Assembly: GCA_902806355.1 (NCBI GenBank)
Contig: CADCWI010000017.1
Span: 1-39,466 of the forward strand
DNA: 39,466 bases
Direction: 5' to 3'
DNA from: an uncultured Thermomicrobiales bacterium
GTDB lineage: Bacteria; Chloroflexota; Chloroflexia; Thermomicrobiales; UBA6265
Positions within the stretch are counted from its first letter, which is position 1. The number at the start of each line of letters is the position of its first letter. The position numbers were made by a program, and so were the translations under genes. The notes beneath the pieces are model-generated. The model did no database searches. It had not been told where the DNA came from and saw nothing but the letters and a program-made list of their open reading frames with translations. Below are positions 34,523 to 39,466 of this stretch, one piece after another.

Positions 34523-35916
34523 GCGCCGACCGCGAAACCGGATCCGCCATGACCTTGTCGTTTCCCGATGGGTTCCACTGGGGAGTGGCGACGGCTGCCT
34601 ACCAGATCGAGGGGGCCGCCCAGGCGGATGGACGCGGGGAATCGATCTGGGATCGGTTCAGTCATACCCCGGGCAAGACGCTCAACGGTGACACGGGCGA
34701 TGTGGCCTGCGATCACTACCAGAGGTGGCCAACGGATATCAACATCATGCAGGAGTTGGGGGTCAACGCCTATCGCTTCTCCATTGCATGGCCGCGGATT
34801 CTCCCGAGCGGACGAGGAGAGGTGAACGAGCCGGGGCTGGCGTTCTACGATCGCCTGGTCGATGGGCTGCTGCAGGCAGGGATCGAGCCGTGGATCACGC
34901 TCTATCATTGGGACCTGCCGCAGGCGCTCGAGGATGAAGGCGGCTGGGCGAACCGGGATACGATCGACGCGTTTGCGGAGTACACGGATGTCGTCACCCG
35001 TCGGCTCGGGGACCGCGTCAAGCACTGGATCACCATTAACGAGCCGTGGGTCGTTTCCACTCTGGGGTATCACTGGGGGATCATGGCGCCCGGACGTCAG
35101 GACTTGAAGGAGTCCTTGTCCGTCGCCCATTCCCTGTTGCTGGCGCACGGCGATGCGGTGGAAGTGGTTCGCCGCAACGTCCCTGAGGCCAAGGTCGGGA
35201 TCACGCTCAACCTGGCGTCGGTCTATCCTGATTCCGAGTCAGATGCCGATCACCGTGCAGCCCGTCGTGTCGACGGGTCCATGAATCGCTGGTTCCTCGA
35301 TCCGGTGTTTCATGGTTCGTATCCCAACGACATGCTCGCGCAGTATGGCGATGCGCTCCCGGAAATCCAGGAAGGTGATTTCGAGCGGATCACGCGCCCA
35401 ACCGACTTTCTGGGAATCAACTCCTATTCCCCTGTGTACGTCCGGCATGATCCCGAGGCACGAGGCGAAATCGGAATGGTCGATCGGGACGGCGAACACA
35501 CGGCAGTTGGCTGGCTGGTTGAGCCACGAGCGTTCGAGGAGTTGCTCATCCGCGTCCATGACGAATACAAACCGACCGCTATGTACGTCACCGAGAATGG
35601 TGCCGCGTTCGAGGACGAACGCCCGATCGACAACAGGGTCCGGGATCCAAGGCGTACGGCCTACATCCACGATCACATCCTGGCTGCCCGACGCGCCATG
35701 GACGAGAACGTACCGTTGGCGGGTTACTTCGTCTGGTCCTTGCTCGACAACTTCGAGTGGGCGCATGGGTACTCGGTACGGTTCGGCATCACGTACGTCG
35801 AGTATTCGACCCAGGAGCGTACGATCAAGGACAGTGGTCGCTGGTACTCGACGGTGACCCGAGCGAACGCGCTGCTTCCGATCGAGCAAGGTGCGGACGA
35901 AACCGTCGGAATCTGA
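34519..35916 (+). CDS. Beta-glucosidase, glycoside hydrolase family 1
   Basis: A 465-residue cytoplasmic retaining beta-glycosidase. The N-terminus GFHWGVATAAYQIEGA (18-33) and the acid/base motif TINEP with Glu175 and nucleophile motif YVTENG with Glu359 are all present. GYFVWSLLDNFEWAHGYSVRFG near 415-435 is the aglycone-site region. There is no signal peptide, so it acts on imported sugars such as cellobiose. The ATG overlaps the isomerase-like stop (ATGA). The family includes beta-glucosidases, galactosidases and fucosidases, so the sugar is inferred from the operator and transporter. Confidence 0.95.
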   Translation: MSADRETGSAMTLSFPDGFHWGVATAAYQIEGAAQADGRGESIWDRFSHTPGKTLNGDTGDVACDHYQRWPTDINIMQELGVNAYRFSIAWPRILPSGRGEVNEPGLAFYDRLVDGLLQAGIEPWITLYHWDLPQALEDEGGWANRDTIDAFAEYTDVVTRRLGDRVKHWITINEPWVVSTLGYHWGIMAPGRQDLKESLSVAHSLLLAHGDAVEVVRRNVPEAKVGITLNLASVYPDSESDADHRAARRVDGSMNRWFLDPVFHGSYPNDMLAQYGDALPEIQEGDFERITRPTDFLGINSYSPVYVRHDPEARGEIGMVDRDGEHTAVGWLVEPRAFEELLIRVHDEYKPTAMYVTENGAAFEDERPIDNRVRDPRRTAYIHDHILAARRAMDENVPLAGYFVWSLLDNFEWAHGYSVRFGITYVEYSTQERTIKDSGRWYSTVTRANALLPIEQGADETVGI

Positions 35917-35929
35917 CAGCCAAGCGATA

Positions 35930-35948
35930 TGCCCGACGAGTACGGGCA
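35930..35948 (+). terminator. Small hairpin after the glucosidase gene
   Basis: TGCCCG (35930-35935) and CGGGCA (35943-35948) pair around a 7-nt loop, 13 nt after the stop. No T-run follows. Confidence 0.4.
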
Positions 35949-35968
35949 GATGCTCGGTGCCCTCCGCC

Positions 35969-36022
35969 GAATGCAGCCGCTCTCTTTCGTCACCTGGAAC
36001 GGAGAACGGAGCGGCTGCATTC
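35969..36022. repeat. 14-bp perfect inverted repeat with a 26-nt loop
   Basis: GAATGCAGCCGCTC (35969-35982) and GAGCGGCTGCATTC (36009-36022) are exact inverted copies. It may be a bidirectional hairpin ending the sugar cluster and the convergent nuclease gene. No T-run is present on the plus strand beyond CCCTCTC. Confidence 0.7.
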
Positions 36023-36187
36023 CCTCTCTAACTTCGCCGTTGCCTGAGCTGCGATCTCCGGGCTCCGTCGCGCATCATCGGCCATCAGCAATGCAGCGTC
36101 CCGTGTAGTTTGGCTTCGCTCCGGATAGACGAGTAATACCTAGGCTGGGCAGTACCGTATACGGATCCCGGCTGGAACCGGAGACGA

Positions 36188-36793
36188 TCACGGCTCGCAG
36201 GCGCGCCAGAGTCCGGCTCGCTCTTGCCGCGCGAGTTCCTCTGCGTCCTGAAGGACATCGTCGTAAAGATCGTCCGGAGGGTACGACCGGGCGTCGGCGA
36301 AGCCACCGAGCACGAGAATTTCGGAGACGAGATAGGCATCGTCGGTTCCCGGCTCGACCATGAAGATGTGGCGCAACCGGCGGCCATTGCGGTCTTCGTC
36401 GGTGCGATCCCGCTGCGCGTAGACCTGTGTACCGACCGGCACGAGCCTCGACAGATAGGCCTTCGCCTCCCGCCCGTAGCAGCTTTCCTCGGTATATGGC
36501 CCGCTCATCTCCGGTGCCTGGATACCGATGATCCGGGTCGGATAATACCAATCATCGCCCGGGTGCGTGAGCTGAACAGTGTCGCCATCGACGATCCGAT
36601 GGACGGTCATCTTCTCCGCGTCCCTGGGGAGATCCCATGGAACGGCACCCTGAAGGAGGGCGTCATGGAATTCCGCCGGTCGCGTTGCCCTGTCCTGCGT
36701 CGCACCGATTGAGGGCGACAGGAACGCGGTCGCGAGGAGGAGGAACATCGCAATCGGACAGATGGCGATGCTGACAAGGGGCCGCTGCGTCAC
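36188..36793 (-). CDS. Secreted thermonuclease-like protein (SNase family)
   Basis: A 201-residue protein starting at a GTG with GGAAGG 9 nt upstream. Residues about 1-30 form a signal peptide (hydrophobic AMFLLLATAFL, then SIGA as a possible cleavage site). The SNase core follows: VDGDT, TRIIGIQAPEM with the catalytic Arg, Glu-rich residues after it, and DRNGRRLRHIF with the second Arg. In staphylococcal nuclease these residues bind calcium and cleave DNA and RNA. A start at 36880 would place the signal peptide after a long tail and overlap the riboswitch region, so I prefer 36793. It diverges from the thiamine operon. Confidence 0.82.
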   Translation of the reverse strand: MTQRPLVSIAICPIAMFLLLATAFLSPSIGATQDRATRPAEFHDALLQGAVPWDLPRDAEKMTVHRIVDGDTVQLTHPGDDWYYPTRIIGIQAPEMSGPYTEESCYGREAKAYLSRLVPVGTQVYAQRDRTDEDRNGRRLRHIFMVEPGTDDAYLVSEILVLGGFADARSYPPDDLYDDVLQDAEELARQERAGLWRACEP

Positions 36794-36893
36794 GGTTAGG
36801 GTCCTTCCCACTACACGGGCCGTCGAAGCAGGAACGCCTTCTGGTCCGAAGGGCAGTATAGGCGGGCGCCGTGATACCATCGTAGCAACACAT

Positions 36894-36970
36894 CGCGCTA
36901 GGGGTGCCCTTACGGGCTGAGATCATACCCTTGGAACCTGAACCGGTTTGGACCGGCGGAGGAAAGCGTG
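36894..36970 (+). promoter_or_regulatory. TPP riboswitch (THI element)
   Basis: The conserved core is present in order: GGGGTGCCC, CTGAGA (36917-36922, the pyrimidine-sensing bulge), ATACCC, GAACCTGA (36934-36941), a GG...CC P3/P4 arm and CGGAGGAAAGCG at the 3' side. P1 closes CGCGCT (36894-36899) with AGCGTG (36965-36970). It precedes the thiamine genes and would switch them off when thiamine pyrophosphate is present. Confidence 0.95.
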
Positions 36971-36995
36971 TCCGGGAAGTGAGTAGGTCTTTCCC

Positions 36996-37029
36996 ACGCG
37001 TTCCTCCATCAGGAACGCGTTTTGTGTTT
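36996..37029 (+). terminator. Terminator of the TPP riboswitch expression platform
   Basis: ACGCGTTCCT (36996-37005) pairs perfectly with AGGAACGCGT (37011-37020) around CCATC, followed by TTTTGTGTTTG. An upstream helix, GGGAA (36974-36978) with TTCCC (36991-36995) plus GCGT (36966-36969) with ACGC (36996-36999), would block it and uses the P1 3' strand, so it acts as the antiterminator. Confidence 0.9.
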
Positions 37030-37062
37030 GTGCCAAGTGTCCGGAGCACCTTTCACGTCACC

Positions 37063-37746
37063 ATGAACACCACCCGGTCTCGTTTCCATCTCCAGGTTGT
37101 GACGGACAGGATCATGCCGCCCGAGAAAATCGCGAGCATCCTGATCGGCGTGCTCGATGCCGGCGCGGACAGCGTCCAGATCCGTGACACCGCTGCATCA
37201 CCGGCTGAGGCGGCTGCGCTGGTCCATGTGATCGAGCACAGTGTGCCGGATGCACGAGACCGGCTCGTGATCCACCAGCTCCTGTCAGGGTCAGAGATGG
37301 TTGGCATGTGGCGGCACATGAAGAGCGCGTTCATTGAGTCGCATTGGGTGACGGAACGAGCCGATGGTTTCCCCTTTGGAGCATCTGTCCATACGTGTGA
37401 CGGGGCGCGGAAGGCGGTCGAGCTCGGTGCGGCGTATGTGACCTTCGGGCATGTTTTCTGGACGCGATCGCACCCCGGAGAGCCCCCGCAGGGGATCACG
37501 GCACTGGCGGACGTCGTTCGATGTGTGGATGCTCCGGTGCTCGCGATCGGCGGCATCACGCCCGATAACCTCGATCAGGTGCTTGCCACCGGATGCGCGG
37601 GAGTCGCGGTCATCTCCGCCGTTATCGCACAAGTGGATCCCGCGGCGGCGACACGCCAGCTGCGGCAGCTTCTCGATCGCTCTCCACATCGGCCGCGGCA
37701 CTCACTCCATTTACGCGCATCACTCAGTCAGGAAGGCAGGCGATGA
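37063..37746 (+). CDS. tenI: Thiazole tautomerase TenI (ThiE/TenI family)
   Basis: A 227-residue TIM-barrel protein of the ThiE/TenI family. The sequence FGASVHTCDGARKAVELGAAYVTFGHVFWTRSHPGEPPQG followed by LAIGGITPDNL is much closer to Bacillus TenI, which has the FGHVF segment with the catalytic His, than to ThiE. The ThiE Lys after the QIR strand is Asp here (QIRDTAAS) and the GVHLGQ phosphate motif is absent. TenI converts the ThiG product to its aromatic tautomer, which fits the co-translated thiG. The ATG at 37063 follows the riboswitch terminator; the ribosome site is weak. Overlaps thiSG by ATGA. Confidence 0.75.
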   Translation: MNTTRSRFHLQVVTDRIMPPEKIASILIGVLDAGADSVQIRDTAASPAEAAALVHVIEHSVPDARDRLVIHQLLSGSEMVGMWRHMKSAFIESHWVTERADGFPFGASVHTCDGARKAVELGAAYVTFGHVFWTRSHPGEPPQGITALADVVRCVDAPVLAIGGITPDNLDQVLATGCAGVAVISAVIAQVDPAAATRQLRQLLDRSPHRPRHSLHLRASLSQEGRR

Positions 37747-38804
37747 ACCTCACCGTGAATCGGCAATTACTCAGTGTAGAGAAAGCAGAGTTGACGATCC
37801 TGGACTTTCTCAGGCTCCGGGATCTGCCTGAGACCTCGATCGTCGTGGCGGTGAATGGCGAGATCATCCCGCCGTCAGCGTGGGCGGAGCACACGCTCAA
37901 GGAGCGGGACGACGTGGATATCGTACGAGCGGTCTCGGGCGGCGATCACGTTGATGTGGACGAGGATGGGCTGGAGATCGCGGGGGTGCGCTTCCGGTCG
38001 CGGTTGTTCGTGGGAACCGGAAAGTATCCCGATCCGGAAACGATGACCGGGGCGCTGCGGGCATCCGGCACGGAGATGGTGACCGTCGCGATCCGTTACA
38101 TGGATCTCAGCAGCGCGTCGGGCAGCGCGTCGGGCAGCGTGTCGAATGGCGGCTCTCAAGGTGTATCGATCCTCGACCAGCTCGATCTCGCCGCCTACCG
38201 CTTGTTGCCCAATACGGCGGGAGCCTACACGGTCGAGGACGCGCTCAAGATGGCGCGATTGGCGCGGGCGGTGACCGGTACCAACTGGATCAAGCTCGAG
38301 GTAATCGGCGATCAGGCGACACTCTGGCCAGATGTCGCGGCGACGATTGAGGCGACGCGCATCCTGGTTGACGAAGGCTTTGTCGTCCTGCCGTACACCA
38401 GTCCCGACCTTGTCGCCGCCAAGCGCCTGGAAGCGGCGGGTGCGGCGACGGTGATGCCGCTCGCGTCGCCGATCGGGAGCGGTCAGGGCGTTCAGGATTG
38501 GATGGGCATCCAGCGAATCATCGATGCGGTCTCCGTCCCGGTTGTGGTCGATGCCGGGATTGGCGTTCCGTCCGACGCGGCACTGGCGATGGAGATGGGA
38601 GCCGCGGCGGTGCTCGTCAACACGGCGATCGCGAGGGCCGAGCTACCGGTGACGATGGCGACGGCGATGCGGCTTGGCACGGAGGCGGGGCGGCTTGCGT
38701 TCCGGGCGGGACGGATACCGAAGAGCGCGACGGCGCACGCGTCGAGTCCGACGACGGGGGTTCCTCTGGCATCGGTCAGCGGCTCCAGCGAGCGGATCGA
38801 ATAG
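37743..38804 (+). CDS. thiSG: Fused sulfur carrier ThiS and thiazole synthase ThiG
   Basis: A 353-residue fusion. Residues 1-67 are ThiS: a beta-grasp stretch with [34 protein letters not shown], ending in Gly66-Gly67, the diglycine that in free ThiS becomes the thiocarboxylate. Residues about 75-345 are Thi[27 protein letters not shown] and [10 protein letters not shown] with the Schiff-base Lys184, then VVDAGIG and [12 protein letters not shown]. ThiG makes the thiazole phosphate of thiamine. A Ser/Gly/Ala-rich insertion lies at 122-140. The stretch between the diglycine and ThiG is only about 12 residues. How sulfur is loaded onto an internal diglycine is unclear. Confidence 0.88.
   Translation: MNLTVNRQLLSVEKAELTILDFLRLRDLPETSIVVAVNGEIIPPSAWAEHTLKERDDVDIVRAVSGGDHVDVDEDGLEIAGVRFRSRLFVGTGKYPDPETMTGALRASGTEMVTVAIRYMDLSSASGSASGSVSNGGSQGVSILDQLDLAAYRLLPNTAGAYTVEDALKMARLARAVTGTNWIKLEVIGDQATLWPDVAATIEATRILVDEGFVVLPYTSPDLVAAKRLEAAGAATVMPLASPIGSGQGVQDWMGIQRIIDAVSVPVVVDAGIGVPSDAALAMEMGAAAVLVNTAIARAELPVTMATAMRLGTEAGRLAFRAGRIPKSATAHASSPTTGVPLASVSGSSERIE
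38111..38146 (+). repeat. In-frame 12-bp tandem repeat within thiG
   Basis: Two exact units CAGCGCGTCGGG (38111-38122, 38123-38134) and a diverged third (38135-38146) encode the Ser-Ala-Ser-Gly-rich insertion of ThiG. The frame is kept, so the insert can vary in length without breaking the protein. Confidence 0.8.
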
Positions 38805-38893
38805 GACAACGAGCGCCAAAACTCGGGTATGGTTGGTTCGGCACTGGCACCATGCACTCGTTACCCGAATCTGCACGTTACCCAGGAGATTTC

Positions 38894-39199
38894 ATGCCGA
38901 AGAGCACTGTCACCATTCCCCACGAGCTTGGCCAGCACGAAGCCCTGAGCCGGATCAAGGGCATCCTCGTTCAGGCCAAGGAGCAGTACGGCGACCGCAT
39001 CAGCAACCTGCAGGAAAACTGGACGGACGAAGGTGGGACGTTCTCCTTTCAGGCGATGGGATTCAAGATCGCTGGCGCGCTGGCGGTGAGCGACAGTGAT
39101 GTGGCGATCACGGGCGATTACCCGTGGGCCGCGAAGCCGTTTCAGGGGACAATCGAGGCGACGCTTCGTGAGCGAGCAGAGCGGCTGCTCGCGAAGTGA
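38894..39199 (+). CDS. Polyhydroxyalkanoic acid system family protein
   Basis: A 101-residue protein matching the small PHA-granule-region family: STVTIPHELGQHEALSRIKGILVQAKEQYGDRISNLQENW followed by GTFSFQAMGFKIAGALAVSDSDVAITGDYPWAAKPFQGTIEATLRERAERLL. Members are often found beside polyhydroxyalkanoate genes, though their function is not established, and none of those genes is seen here. An AGGAG lies 5 nt before the ATG. It follows thiSG by 89 nt on the same strand, perhaps co-transcribed. Confidence 0.78.
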   Translation: MPKSTVTIPHELGQHEALSRIKGILVQAKEQYGDRISNLQENWTDEGGTFSFQAMGFKIAGALAVSDSDVAITGDYPWAAKPFQGTIEATLRERAERLLAK

Positions 39200-39466
39200 C
39201 GTGGCCTAGATCGGCAGGGCCCGCGTCTACGAGCCCAGACGCCAGCTCGTACAGCAAATCACGGTGTATGGCAGGCAGCCTGTTCGGGCCAGCATGTAGG
39301 TTCTCCCCGACCGCTTCTGGTCGTACGGCAGGCCCGCACGGCAACAGTGGAAAGATCGGCCAGCGCATAGACACCAGCCGTTCGGTGAGGGCCGTCCACC
39401 GGTGATCGGGCGCTGATAGACCGACGGCCATCGATTGTTGCCGACATTGCCCGGGAGGGGAGAGCC
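39200..39466. other. No gene recognised at the right edge
   Basis: The 267 bases after the last gene contain only short Arg/Pro/Ser-rich frames without ribosome sites. No terminator with a T-run is visible. Confidence 0.4.

Noticed and set aside
1..39466. tRNA, rRNA, CRISPR or insertion sequence
   Set aside because: I looked for TpsiC-like GGTTCGA arms with matching acceptor ends, regular spaced repeats and transposase motifs, and saw none that held up by eye.

Overview
The window is a high-GC, gene-dense bacterial chromosome segment. Several traits point to Chloroflexota, most likely class Thermomicrobia (Sphaerobacter-like): a Tat-type secreted solute-binding protein carrying an Ala-Thr-Pro linker, an OpcA/Zwf pair, frequent GTG and TTG starts, and GTAGGGG-type palindromic repeats. 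This placement is inference from gene content. I see no rRNA, tRNA, CRISPR array, transposase, phage gene or replication origin.

Layout. At 0.4-2.7 kb there is a two-gene operon (a protein with a nucleoside-phosphorylase-like C-terminal half, then a hot-dog thioesterase) behind a good promoter. At 2.7-5.4 kb a CsdA/DeaD-type RNA helicase sits behind a leader of about 500 nt and ends in a strong intrinsic terminator. A DUF457 membrane protein follows (5.8-6.4 kb). From 17.1 down to 6.4 kb, on the minus strand, lies an almost complete pentose phosphate pathway: tkt, tal, gnd, zwf, opcA, pgl, rpiA, then a PAP2 phosphatase; rpe is not present. A 49-nt perfect palindrome covers the opcA stop codon. 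A flippase-like membrane protein (17.4-18.4 kb) lies upstream of tkt, followed by the remnant of an MFS transporter and a small membrane protein.

At 19.6-21.0 kb a MerR regulator, a flavin reductase-like protein and an unknown protein form a tightly overlapping operon. At 21.5-24.2 kb there are two tandem paralogous M20 amidohydrolases.

At 24.4-35.9 kb there is a carbohydrate-use cluster: a LacI regulator, an Opp/Dpp-type ABC transporter (binding protein, two permeases, two ATPases), a Gfo/Idh oxidoreductase, a xylose-isomerase-like TIM-barrel protein and a GH1 beta-glucosidase. The lacI promoter carries a perfect TGGGAGCGCTCCCA operator, the sequence known for the cellobiose-responsive repressors CelR and CebR of Actinobacteria. 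I therefore infer uptake and breakdown of cello-oligosaccharides or related beta-glucosides. The Gfo/Idh plus TIM-barrel pair could add an oxidative route beside hydrolysis.

At 36.2-39.2 kb there are a secreted thermonuclease-like protein on the minus strand and, on the plus strand, a TPP riboswitch with terminator controlling tenI and a thiS-thiG fusion gene, followed by a small PHA-system protein. The cluster with the cello-type operator, the palindrome at opcA and the ThiS-ThiG fusion with an internal Gly-Gly are the most interesting items.
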